A stretch of 64,000 bases of DNA. Origin: Gammaproteobacteria bacterium (lineage in GTDB: Bacteria > Pseudomonadota > Gammaproteobacteria > Pseudomonadales > UBA5518). The translations under genes were made by a program, and so were the position numbers. The notes under the pieces were generated by a model. It made no database searches and was not told the origin of the DNA. It worked only from the letters and a program-made list of their open reading frames with translations. Position 1 is the stretch's first letter. Every line of letters begins with the position of its first letter. The DNA lies in contig JADIYI010000005.1 of assembly GCA_016705365.1 (NCBI GenBank), positions 124,001-188,000 on the forward strand, read 5' to 3'. Of this stretch, positions 17,625 to 25,596 are shown in pieces.

Positions 17625-18392
17625 GTGAGCTTTACGGTAGTGATTCCCGCGCGTTTTGCTTCGACCCGTCTGCCGGGCAAGCCGTTGCTCGAAATTGCCG
17701 GACGACCGATGCTCCGCCACGTCTACGAAAGGGCCTGCGCCTGTGCCGCCGGCCGCGTGGTGATCGCCACCGACGACGAGCGGATCCGCAGCGCGGCCGA
17801 GGCCTTTGGTGCCGAGGTCTGCATGACCTCGGCCGAGCATCCGTCCGGCACTGACCGGCTGCAGGAGGCGGTGGCCGCGCTGGGCCTGCCCGAGGAGGCG
17901 ATCGTGGTGAACGTGCAGGGCGATGAGCCGTTGATACCGCCGCAGGTGATCGACCAGGTGGCGGCCAATCTCGCCGCGCACCGCGACTGCGGCATCGCCA
18001 CCCTGTGCGAGCCACTGAGTGAACTCGCGCAGTTCAACGATCCGAATGTGGTCAAGGTGGTGCGCGGCGAGAACGGGCGCGCGCTGTACTTCAGTCGTGC
18101 CCCGGTGCCCTGGCCGCGCGATGCGTTCGCGCGTTCGCGCGATCGCATGCCCGCGGGCTTTCATGCGCTGCGTCATGTTGGCATCTACGCCTACCGGGTG
18201 GAATTTCTCAACCACTTCGTCAACTGGCGGGTGGGTTACCTGGAGGCGCTGGAGTCGCTGGAGCAATTGCGCGCGCTCGAACACGGCGTCGGGATTCACG
18301 TGGACGAAGCCTGCGTCGCGATACCCGCGGGTGTCGATACGCCGGGCGACCTCGAGCGGGTCAACCGCCTGCTGGCCGGCGCGCGCCGCTGA
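17625..18392 (+). CDS. kdsB: 3-deoxy-manno-octulosonate cytidylyltransferase
   Basis: Activates KDO with CTP to CMP-KDO for the LPS inner core. The 255-residue product has the nucleotide-binding start V-V-I-P-A-R-F-A-S-T-R-L-P-G-K-P-L and the metal/CTP-binding V-Q-G-D-E-P-L block near residue 97, plus E-H-P-S-G-T-D-R-L. The start is GTG at 17625 with GAGGA at 17612-17616. The LPS kinase gene lpxK, expected just upstream in related bacteria, is absent here. murB follows two nucleotides later. Confidence 0.94.
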   Translation: MSFTVVIPARFASTRLPGKPLLEIAGRPMLRHVYERACACAAGRVVIATDDERIRSAAEAFGAEVCMTSAEHPSGTDRLQEAVAALGLPEEAIVVNVQGDEPLIPPQVIDQVAANLAAHRDCGIATLCEPLSELAQFNDPNVVKVVRGENGRALYFSRAPVPWPRDAFARSRDRMPAGFHALRHVGIYAYRVEFLNHFVNWRVGYLEALESLEQLRALEHGVGIHVDEACVAIPAGVDTPGDLERVNRLLAGARR

Positions 18393-18394
18393 TC

Positions 18395-19402
18395 ATGGAA
18401 GTTCTCGAGAACGCGTCGCTCACGCATTGCAATACCCTGAGGCTCGAGTCACGCGCGCGCTGCCTGGTGGCGGTGGATTCGCCGGATACGCTGCGCGAAG
18501 TGCTGGCGCTGGCGCGCAGGCGCGCACTGGCGCTGCGGGTGCTCGGCGGTGGCAGCAACGTGGTGCTGCGCGAGCATATCGATGCCCTGGTGCTGCTGAT
18601 GCGTCTGCAGGGGCAGGAGTTGTTGCAGAGCTCGGACCAGCGGGTGGTGGTGCGCGTGGCGGCCGGTGTACCGTGGCACGCGTTCGTGCTCGATTGTCAT
18701 CGGCGCGGCTGGTACGGACTGGAAAACCTCGCCCTGATACCGGGAACGGTTGGCGCCGCGCCGCTGCAGAATATCGGTGCCTACGGGGTGGAGATCGGCG
18801 AATTCGTGCGCGAGGTCGCGGCCTTCGATCGCGCCTCGGGAGATGCCGTCACGCTCGATCACGCGGCGTGCCGGTTCGCTTACCGTCACAGCATCTTCAA
18901 GGGCGAACTGGCCGAGCAGCTGGTGATCGGCTCGGTGACGCTCGACATTCCGATCGCGCGTGCGCCGCGCAGCGACTATCCGGTCCTGCGTGAAAAACTG
19001 CAGGCAATCGAATCGCCCGCGGCGGGGGATGTGCTGCGCGCGGTGATCGCCATCCGCCAGGCGCGTCTGCCCGATCCGGCGGTGTTGCCCAACGCAGGAA
19101 GTTTTTTCAAGAATCCGGTCATCGACGAGCAGCAATTCGCACGCTTGCGTGTGCGTGCTCCCGGCGTGGTGCATTGGCCCTACCAGGGTGCGGTGAAACT
19201 CGCCGCCGCCTGGCTGGTCGACCAGGCGGGATGGAAAGCTCATCGCAGCGGTGATGCCGGTGTGCATGCCAACCAGGCCCTGGTGCTGGTGAACCATGCG
19301 CATGCCCGCGCCAGCGATATGCTGGCGCTTGCGGCACGCATCCAGGCATCGGTCAGCGAGCGCTTTGGCGTCGAGCTCGAACTCGAGCCCGCGGTGTATT
19401 GA
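18395..19402 (+). CDS. murB: UDP-N-acetylenolpyruvoylglucosamine reductase
   Basis: FAD- and NADPH-dependent reductase forming UDP-N-acetylmuramate in peptidoglycan synthesis. The 335-residue product is a type I MurB: N-terminal N-T-L-R-L, FAD-binding L-G-G-G-S-N-V-V-L near residues 49-57, P-G-T-V-G-A-A-P-L-Q-N-I-G-A-Y-G-V-E near 115, and the catalytic serine in N-A-G-S-F-F-K-N-P near 232. The ATG at 18395 lies two nucleotides after kdsB, so the two are probably one operon. Confidence 0.95.
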   Translation: MEVLENASLTHCNTLRLESRARCLVAVDSPDTLREVLALARRRALALRVLGGGSNVVLREHIDALVLLMRLQGQELLQSSDQRVVVRVAAGVPWHAFVLDCHRRGWYGLENLALIPGTVGAAPLQNIGAYGVEIGEFVREVAAFDRASGDAVTLDHAACRFAYRHSIFKGELAEQLVIGSVTLDIPIARAPRSDYPVLREKLQAIESPAAGDVLRAVIAIRQARLPDPAVLPNAGSFFKNPVIDEQQFARLRVRAPGVVHWPYQGAVKLAAAWLVDQAGWKAHRSGDAGVHANQALVLVNHAHARASDMLALAARIQASVSERFGVELELEPAVY

Positions 19403-20047
19403 ATGAGTGTCACGGTGCGCCACGCGCACGGCGAGCGCATCCCGATCGATGACGGAGGACTGCTGCTGTTTGGCGACGCCTTTGCGAGTGACGGCGCGCA
19501 GCTGATGGAGTCGCTGCTCGTCGATGTGCGCTGGACCCGGCATCGATTGCAGCTGTTCGGGAAACGCATCGATGCGCCGCGCCTCAGCGCCTGGCACGCC
19601 GAGCCGGGGTGCAACTACCGCTATTCGGGTCTCGACCTCGAGCCCGAGCCCCTCGATCGTGCATTGTGTGCCATGCGTGAGCGCATCGAGCGGCTGACCG
19701 GCCAGGTGTTCAACAGCGTGTTGCTGAATCTCTATCGCGACGGACAGGACAGCATGTCCTGGCACAGTGACGACGAGCCGGAGCTGGGACCGGCGCCGGT
19801 CATCGCGTCGCTGAGTCTCGGCGCCACGCGCCACTTCCGTCTGCGCCGGCGCGGACAAACGCGTACCACGCTCAGCCTCGATCTCGAAGGCGGATCGCTG
19901 CTGCTGATGGAGGCGCCGCTGCAGCAACACTGGCAGCACTGCATCCCGAAGACCCGCCGGCAAACGGGCCCGCGCATCAACCTTACGTGGCGGCAAATCC
20001 TGCCGCATTCCAGTTCGCCGGTGAGTCTGACCCGAATGGGTCAATGA
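19403..20047 (+). CDS. AlkB-family 2-oxoglutarate/Fe(II) dioxygenase
   Basis: A 214-residue enzyme of the AlkB/ALKBH2 type, which oxidatively removes alkyl lesions from DNA or RNA bases. Iron ligands H-x-D are visible in M-S-W-H-S-D-D-E and the distal histidine in H-C-I-P-K-T. The 2-oxoglutarate arginine is in R-I-N-L-T-W-R. The nucleotide-recognition part includes N-S-V-L-L-N-L-Y. The ATG at 19403 begins directly after the murB stop, so it is probably an operon member. It looks like the short ALKBH2/3-like subfamily rather than the adaptive-response AlkB of Escherichia coli. Confidence 0.88.
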   Translation: MSVTVRHAHGERIPIDDGGLLLFGDAFASDGAQLMESLLVDVRWTRHRLQLFGKRIDAPRLSAWHAEPGCNYRYSGLDLEPEPLDRALCAMRERIERLTGQVFNSVLLNLYRDGQDSMSWHSDDEPELGPAPVIASLSLGATRHFRLRRRGQTRTTLSLDLEGGSLLLMEAPLQQHWQHCIPKTRRQTGPRINLTWRQILPHSSSPVSLTRMGQ

Positions 20048-20176
20048 TCGATTCGCGCGCGAGAAATCGCTGGACAGTATTCGCGCGGCTGTAATATTTT
20101 CGCTCTCCCTGTTTCCGCAAGCGCCACCGAGCAGGCAGTACCGCGGCGTTCCTTGCACCAGTCGGAGGGATTCGGC

Positions 20177-20830
<654 letters not shown>

Positions 20831-20893
20831 AGGCTGCGGCTATAATCCCGGCTGCCGCCGCGCAGCGGGCGCGGCTTCCTGCGGGAACTCACG

Positions 20894-22720
20894 ATGACCG
20901 GCTTCGATGCCGCATCCTATGTGCGCAACCTCACCGAATTGCCGGGCGTCTACCAGATGTACGACGCCAGTGGTGCGCTGCTTTATGTCGGCAAGGCGCG
21001 CAATCTGCGCAAGCGCGTGGCGAGCTATTTCCGCGACAGCGGGCAGGGCGCCAGGACCGAGGCGCTGGTAGCACGTATCGCGGAGATCCAGGTCACCGTT
21101 ACCGGCAGCGAAACCGGTGCGCTGCTGCTCGAGCAGAACCTGATCAAGAGCCAGCACCCACCGTTCAATATCCTGTTGCGCGACGATAAATCCTATCCGT
21201 ACATATTCCTGTCGCAGGGGGAGCAGTTTCCACGGCTGGGTTTTCATCGTGGCGCCAAGCGCGCGAACGGGCGTTATTTCGGCCCTTTTCCCAGCTCCTC
21301 GGCGGTTCGCGAGAGCCTGAACCTGCTGCAGAAAGTGTTTCGCGTGCGCCAGTGCGAGGACAGTTTTTTCCGCAATCGCTCGCGCCCCTGCCTGCAGTAC
21401 CAGATACAGCGTTGCTCGGGCCCCTGCGTGGGCCTGGTGGATGAGGCCGAATATGCCGAGTCCGTGCATGACACCGCATTGTTTCTCGAGGGCAAGAGCA
21501 CGGTGCTCGCAAGCGAGTTGGCCGACCGGATGGAGCGGGCCGCGGCGGCACTCGAGTTCGAGCGCGCCGCCGTGCTGCGCGACCAGATCAGGCATCTGCA
21601 GGCGGTGCGCGAAAAGCAGTTCATCGAGAGTGGTGACGGCATCATCGACGTGATTGCCGCGGCCGCCGGCCCCGGAGCGGCCTGCGTACAGGCGTTGTTC
21701 GTGCGTGATGGCCGTATTCTCGGCAGCAAAAGCTATTTTCCGCGCTGTCGCATCGAGGAATCGGCGGCCGAGGTGCTGGCCGCGTTCGTGCCCCAGTTTT
21801 ATTTCGGCGCCCGGGGCGAACGGCAGATTCCCGCCGAAATCCTCGTCAGCGAGCAGCTCGAGGACGCCGATCTGCTGAGCGAAGCCCTGGCCGGGGCGGC
21901 CGGGCGCAAGGTCGCCGTCAGCACCCGGGTGCGTGCCTCGCGCGCGCAGTGGCTGAAACTTGCCGTGCAGACCGCGCAGCAGAACCTCGGCGGCTTTCTC
22001 GCCAGCCGCCAGCGCATGCACGAACAACTCGCCGAGCTCCAGGACGCATTGGGTCTCGAGGCGGTGCCTGAACGTATCGAATGTTTCGACATCAGTCACA
22101 GCGCCGGCGAGCTGGCGGTGGCATCCTGCGTGGTGTTCGATGGCGGTGGTCCGCTCAAATCCGATTACCGGCGCTTCAATATCGAGGACATCACACCCGG
22201 TGACGATTACGCGGCGATGCGCCAGGCACTCGAGCGCCGCTATACGCGGCTCAAATCGGGCGAGGGCAGACTTCCCGACCTGTTGCTGATCGACGGTGGC
22301 AAGGGGCAGATGAGCGAGGCGCTGAAGGTGCTGGAAGAATTGCAGATCGAGGGCGTGACGGTGGTTGCGGTCGCCAAGGGAACGACCCGCAGGCCCGGCC
22401 TCGAGACCCTGGTCGTCGGACTGGAGCGCCGCGAACGCGTGCTGGCGCCCGATTCGACCGCGCTGCACCTGATCCAGCAGGTACGCGACGAGGCGCACCG
22501 CTTTGCGATCAGTGCCCTGCAGAAGCGGCGCGGCAAGAAAAGCCGTGCCTCGCCGCTCGAGGGTATTGCCGGGGTGGGACCCAAGCGGCGGCGCGAGCTG
22601 TTACGCTATTTCGGAGGCTTGCAGGGCATCGAGCGTGCCAGTCTCGAGGAACTCGTCCGGGTGCCGACGATAAGCCGCAGAATTGCCGAGGATGTGTATG
22701 CGGCGTTTCATAATCAATAG
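20894..22720 (+). CDS. uvrC: Excinuclease ABC subunit C
   Basis: Nuclease subunit of UvrABC nucleotide excision repair, making both incisions around a lesion. The 608-residue product has an N-terminal GIY-YIG domain (L-P-G-V-Y-Q-M-Y then L-L-Y-V-G-K-A-R-N-L), a central cysteine cluster near 170, a UVR motif near 205-240, an RNase H-like C-terminal nuclease (D-G-G-K-G-Q near 470) and a terminal helix-hairpin-helix pair with G-V-G-P-K-R-R-R. It follows the GacA-type regulator as in related bacteria. Confidence 0.96.
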   Translation: MTGFDAASYVRNLTELPGVYQMYDASGALLYVGKARNLRKRVASYFRDSGQGARTEALVARIAEIQVTVTGSETGALLLEQNLIKSQHPPFNILLRDDKSYPYIFLSQGEQFPRLGFHRGAKRANGRYFGPFPSSSAVRESLNLLQKVFRVRQCEDSFFRNRSRPCLQYQIQRCSGPCVGLVDEAEYAESVHDTALFLEGKSTVLASELADRMERAAAALEFERAAVLRDQIRHLQAVREKQFIESGDGIIDVIAAAAGPGAACVQALFVRDGRILGSKSYFPRCRIEESAAEVLAAFVPQFYFGARGERQIPAEILVSEQLEDADLLSEALAGAAGRKVAVSTRVRASRAQWLKLAVQTAQQNLGGFLASRQRMHEQLAELQDALGLEAVPERIECFDISHSAGELAVASCVVFDGGGPLKSDYRRFNIEDITPGDDYAAMRQALERRYTRLKSGEGRLPDLLLIDGGKGQMSEALKVLEELQIEGVTVVAVAKGTTRRPGLETLVVGLERRERVLAPDSTALHLIQQVRDEAHRFAISALQKRRGKKSRASPLEGIAGVGPKRRRELLRYFGGLQGIERASLEELVRVPTISRRIAEDVYAAFHNQ

Positions 22721-22752
22721 AATGTCCCGGCTACGGGCCTGACGGTGCTGCA

Positions 22753-23328
22753 ATGAATATTCCGAATATGCTGACGTTGTTCCGCATCGCGCTGATCCCG
22801 GTGTTCGTGCTGGTGTTCTTCCTCCCGTTTCACTGGAGCTACATGGCCTCGGCGGTGATCTTCGTGCTCGCTTCGCTGACCGACTGGCTCGATGGGTACC
22901 TCGCGCGGCGGCTCGACCAGTCGACCTCCTTTGGCGCCTTTCTCGATCCGGTTGCCGACAAGCTGATGGTGGTGATCGCGCTGGTGCTGCTGGTCACCCA
23001 GCAGGATACCGTGTGGTTCACGGTGCCGGCTCTGGTGGTGGTGGGGCGCGAGATCCTGGTTTCGGCGTTGCGCGAATGGATGGCGGAAATCGGCAAGCGC
23101 ACCAGCGTTGCGGTGTCCTACCTGGGCAAGGTCAAGACCTTTCTGCAGATGATCGCGATCATCGTGTTGCTGGCCGTGGACCCGCACAGCGGCGGTCATT
23201 ACCTGGCCCTCGGCTACCTGATGTTCTACGTGGCGGCGCTGTTGACGCTGTGGTCCGCGGTGGTTTATGTGCGCGCCGCGTGGGGCGATCTGTCGGATGC
23301 GGCGACGCGGCGCGCGCCGGAAAAATGA
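22753..23328 (+). CDS. pgsA: CDP-diacylglycerol-glycerol-3-phosphate 3-phosphatidyltransferase
   Basis: Inner-membrane enzyme that makes phosphatidylglycerol phosphate. The 191-residue product has the CDP-alcohol phosphotransferase signature D-W-L-D-G-Y-L-A-R-R, then F-G-A-F-L-D-P-V-A-D-K (D-G-x2-A-R-x8-G-x3-D-x3-D), near residues 47-75. Four hydrophobic segments are visible. N-terminus M-N-I-P-N-M-L-T-L-F-R is standard. uvrC-pgsA-tRNA is conserved synteny. Confidence 0.95.
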   Translation: MNIPNMLTLFRIALIPVFVLVFFLPFHWSYMASAVIFVLASLTDWLDGYLARRLDQSTSFGAFLDPVADKLMVVIALVLLVTQQDTVWFTVPALVVVGREILVSALREWMAEIGKRTSVAVSYLGKVKTFLQMIAIIVLLAVDPHSGGHYLALGYLMFYVAALLTLWSAVVYVRAAWGDLSDAATRRAPEK

Positions 23329-23342
23329 CCGGCACGCCGTTC

Positions 23343-23370
23343 TTGACACTCGGGCTTCGCTCACTAGAAT
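23343..23370 (+). promoter_or_regulatory. Sigma70 promoter of the tRNA cluster
   Basis: Perfect TTGACA at 23343-23348, 16-nt spacer, TAGAAT at 23365-23370 (five of six matches). Transcription would begin about 20 nt before tRNA-Gly at 23401 and read through tRNA-Cys and tRNA-Leu. Confidence 0.7.
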
Positions 23371-23400
23371 ACGCAGGCCTTCCAGTTGAAGTGCAGATAC

Positions 23401-23476
23401 GCGGGAATAGCTCAGTTGGTAGAGCGCAACCTTGCCAAGGTTGAGGTCGCCGGTTCGAACCCGGTTTCCCGCTCCA
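23401..23476 (+). tRNA. tRNA-Gly (anticodon GCC)
   Basis: A 76-nt cloverleaf with acceptor stem GCGGGAA/TTCCCGC, D-arm with AGTTGGTAG, anticodon loop TTGCCAA, T-arm CCGG-TTCGAAC-CCGG and encoded CCA. It decodes GGC and GGT. First of three tRNAs after pgsA. Confidence 0.97.
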
Positions 23477-23516
23477 GATTCTCCGGCCCTCCCAGAGGGT
23501 TGTTGAAAACTCTCAA

Positions 23517-23590
23517 GGCGCGGTGGCAGAGTGGTCATGCAGCGGACTGCAACTCCGCGCACGCCGGTTCGATTCCGACCCGCGCCTCCA
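23517..23590 (+). tRNA. tRNA-Cys (anticodon GCA)
   Basis: A 74-nt cloverleaf: acceptor GGCGCGG/CCGCGCC, anticodon stem GCGGA/TCCGC around loop CTGCAAC, T-loop TTCGATT, encoded CCA at 23588-23590. It is separated from tRNA-Gly by 40 nt. Confidence 0.96.
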
Positions 23591-23673
23591 AATACGGAAA
23601 ACGCCCGGACGCGACGCTACCGCCCCTGATTTGGTAGCATCGCGCGGGCCAGTGTGTTCCGCATGCCTTCCCT

Positions 23674-23988
23674 GCCCGGGTGGCGAAATTGGTAGACGCA
23701 AGGGACTTATGACGATTGAGCACCCGGTTCGGAAACGGCCGGCGTGAATGGGGTCAAATTCGGGGAAACCTCAGCACCCAAGGTGGTGGCAATCCCGAGC
23801 TAAGCCCTGGCATTGCCAGGGAAAGTGTAGAGACTTGACGGCCCCCGCCTGCAGGCCCGCCAGGGTCCATGGCGAAGAGAAAGTCCAGACCACGAAAGCG
23901 CGCAAGCGCCGCGGCGAAAGCCGAAGTGGCAAGAAAATCCCTCGGCCGGTAACGGCCGTACCGGTTCGATTCCGGTCCCGGGCACCAT
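23674..23988 (+). tRNA. tRNA-Leu (anticodon UAA), interrupted by a group I intron
   Basis: The 5' exon is 23674-23708 and the 3' exon 23935-23988. Joined, they give an 89-nt class II tRNA. The acceptor is GCCCGGG/CCCGGGC, the D-stem GCG/CGC, and the anticodon stem AGGGA/TCCCT encloses the loop C-T-T-A-A-A-A. The long variable arm is GGCCG-GTAA-CGGCC, the T-arm ACCGG-TTCGATT-CCGGT, and CCA is encoded. The anticodon is UAA; the intron lies between U34 and A35. Without splicing the cloverleaf cannot form, so the intron must be removed for UUA decoding by this tRNA. The position in the pgsA tRNA cluster is the normal one for tRNA-Leu(UAA) in pseudomonads. Confidence 0.95.
23709..23934 (+). ncRNA. 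Group I intron (IC3-like) in the anticodon loop of tRNA-Leu(UAA)
   Basis: A 226-nt self-splicing ribozyme. The exon ends in U (23708) and the intron ends in G (23934), as group I rules require. P1 forms from exon CUU and internal guide GAG (23717-23719), with a U-G pair at the splice site. P3 pairs GGGGTC 23750-23755 with GGCCCC 23840-23845. P4 pairs CGGG 23761-23764 with CCCG 23794-23797. P6 is a perfect hairpin, CCCTGGC 23805-23811 with GCCAGGG 23815-23821. P7 pairs GACT 23832-23835 with AGTC 23883-23886. The conserved blocks TCAAATTCGG-GAAACCT, GGCAA-CC-GAGC-AAGCC and GTGTAGAGACT-GACGG match the small tRNA introns known from Azoarcus tRNA-Ile and cyanobacterial tRNA-Leu(UAA). No homing endonuclease ORF is present. 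Confidence 0.93.
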
Positions 23989-24133
23989 ATCCTCCTCTCA
24001 TATCATCCAGTAAAGCCGTATAAAAACCTGTGAATACGGGATATTGTGCGATTCAATAATCCCAGGGGACTCGCGTGGACCGAAAAAGCGGTTTACGCCT
24101 CCTAATCTACCCGACTCACTTAGGGAGATCAGC

Positions 24134-24637
24134 ATGAAGATCGTATTTGCTGCCTTGCTATTGTCCGTATTGCCGCTCGTCAGTCATGCCGACAACCTGG
24201 ATATCAGGACCGGTGCCTGGGAGGTTACGCAAAGCACGGCGGTGGCGGGCATGATGATCCCGGAAGATACGCTGGCAAGCATGCCGCCCGCCCAGCGCGC
24301 CAAGGTCGAAGCGGCGATGCGCGCGCGTGCGGGCAAGGTGAACAAGACGGTGATGCACACTTGTGTGACCAAGCAGGATCTCGACCGCAATGAGCTGCTT
24401 GGAAAAGAGAACGCGAACTGCAAGCGCACGGTGATTACGCAGAACACACGGCACCTCGAGATCGAGGAGACTTGCACGGCACCGGAGCCCCGCACGTCCC
24501 GCTTCAAGTTCGATGCGACGTCGGCGGAGGCTTACACGGGCACCATCGACGTGACCCAGGGTGGCGGGGGTCAGGTACATGTCGATATGAGCGGTCGCTG
24601 GACCGCCTCGACCTGCAAGAAAGGCGACGATGACTGA
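24134..24637 (+). CDS. DUF3617-family periplasmic protein
   Basis: A 167-residue exported protein with a Sec signal peptide (hydrophobic core about 5-16, A-x-A-like cleavage after S-H-A near residue 19). The mature part contains the DUF3617 pattern: an opening I-R-T-G-A-W-E-V-T, then H-T-C-V-T near 75, C-K-R-T-V near 98 and a second pair of cysteines (T-C-T-A and T-C-K-K). The function of this family is unknown. The start ATG at 24134 with GGGAGATC upstream fits the signal peptide; the in-frame codon at 24044 does not. Confidence 0.78.
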   Translation: MKIVFAALLLSVLPLVSHADNLDIRTGAWEVTQSTAVAGMMIPEDTLASMPPAQRAKVEAAMRARAGKVNKTVMHTCVTKQDLDRNELLGKENANCKRTVITQNTRHLEIEETCTAPEPRTSRFKFDATSAEAYTGTIDVTQGGGGQVHVDMSGRWTASTCKKGDDD

Positions 24638-24654
24638 GCCGCAGGAGGGCATTG

Positions 24655-25596
24655 TTACAGCTTGAGAAATCGCCGGAAAAACTGCCGCGCACCGGCCGCG
24701 GTCCAGTTATCGTGATCTTCGCCGTAGGCATCAAGACCATCAAACTGCCAGTGTGTCAGGCAGTTCCAGGTAAACAGGTTGGGATTGATATGAAACCCAA
24801 TCTTGTTCAAGCCCCGGCCTTCAGCACGCAATGCGCGCCCCAGGGCATCCTCTGCCTCGATCAACACACGGGTCGGGCAACCCGTCCCGGGATCGCGTTC
24901 CAGCACCGTACGCTTGCCGCTCGCCAGTTTGGCATACTCGCCATTGCGCAGGTAATAACCGTGAATGTGGAGGTAATCGCCTTCGGTAAACGCCATGCTG
25001 ATCATGTGAAACGCATTCCGGTCATCGGCGGTTGCATAGCTGTAGCCGCTGGCGACGGCACCGCTGCCGTGAATGTCGGCACCGAACTGGGTGCGGTGGG
25101 ACCATGAGCGGTCACGCATACCGTAGCTATCGACCCGGTAGGTCTGATCCGCGAGGCGAATACTGCCCAGGTAACGACCTGGCTGCTCAAAATGACTGCC
25201 GGACAAATAGTTGGGCTCCGCGATCGCGCTAAAGCAAAGGTTCACCTCGGCTTCACCGGCATCGGGGTCCAGATAGTGCAATTCGAATTTTTGCATCGGC
25301 TCCAGGCAGCGAATACGCATGCCGTTGGCGAGTGAAATATCGCTGAGCTCCTGCCTGGGCATCGGCAGATGCCAGAAGTTTTTGCCAAACCGGATAGTGT
25401 GCGGCTGGTGCCCCGAATCGTCCCAGAAGAACGCGCCCGCCGCAGCAACATTCTGGTTGGTACGAAAAAAGGGATAGAGCTGGCCAGACAGGCGATGTTC
25501 AGGCACGGCAAACGTCCACCAGCAGGTTTCCGTCCAGTAGGGATCATCATCCTCGGGTGGATGAAAGCAATCATCAGGGTGCATTTCAGTCATCAT
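24655..25596 (-). CDS. DUF7064/7065-like (lipocalin-type) protein of unknown function
   Basis: A cytosolic protein of 313 residues, rich in aromatic residues and beta-strand patterns (Y-W-T-E-T-C-W-W-T-F near 21, R-D-R-S-W-S-H-R near 171, H-I-H-G-Y-Y near 220). This is the look of two-domain CrtC/AttH-like lipocalin folds that occur next to phosphotransferase genes in lipid-degrading bacteria. The ATG at 25596 overlaps the stop of the upstream phosphotransferase gene (ATGATGA), so the two are translationally coupled. The 3' end is 17 nt from the convergent DUF3617 gene. Function not known; the assignment to a family is from memory of the pattern only. Confidence 0.6.
   Translation of the reverse strand: MMTEMHPDDCFHPPEDDDPYWTETCWWTFAVPEHRLSGQLYPFFRTNQNVAAAGAFFWDDSGHQPHTIRFGKNFWHLPMPRQELSDISLANGMRIRCLEPMQKFELHYLDPDAGEAEVNLCFSAIAEPNYLSGSHFEQPGRYLGSIRLADQTYRVDSYGMRDRSWSHRTQFGADIHGSGAVASGYSYATADDRNAFHMISMAFTEGDYLHIHGYYLRNGEYAKLASGKRTVLERDPGTGCPTRVLIEAEDALGRALRAEGRGLNKIGFHINPNLFTWNCLTHWQFDGLDAYGEDHDNWTAAGARQFFRRFLKL

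Noticed and set aside
20071..20097. Possible promoter TGGACA / TAATAT upstream of the GacA-type gene
   Set aside because: The spacer is 15 nt, too short for a good sigma70 promoter.
23748..24023. Plus-strand open frame over the tRNA-Leu region
   Set aside because: The segment is explained by the group I intron and the tRNA 3' exon; the frame has no ribosome site and its peptide has no homing-endonuclease motif such as LAGLIDADG, GIY-YIG or HNH.
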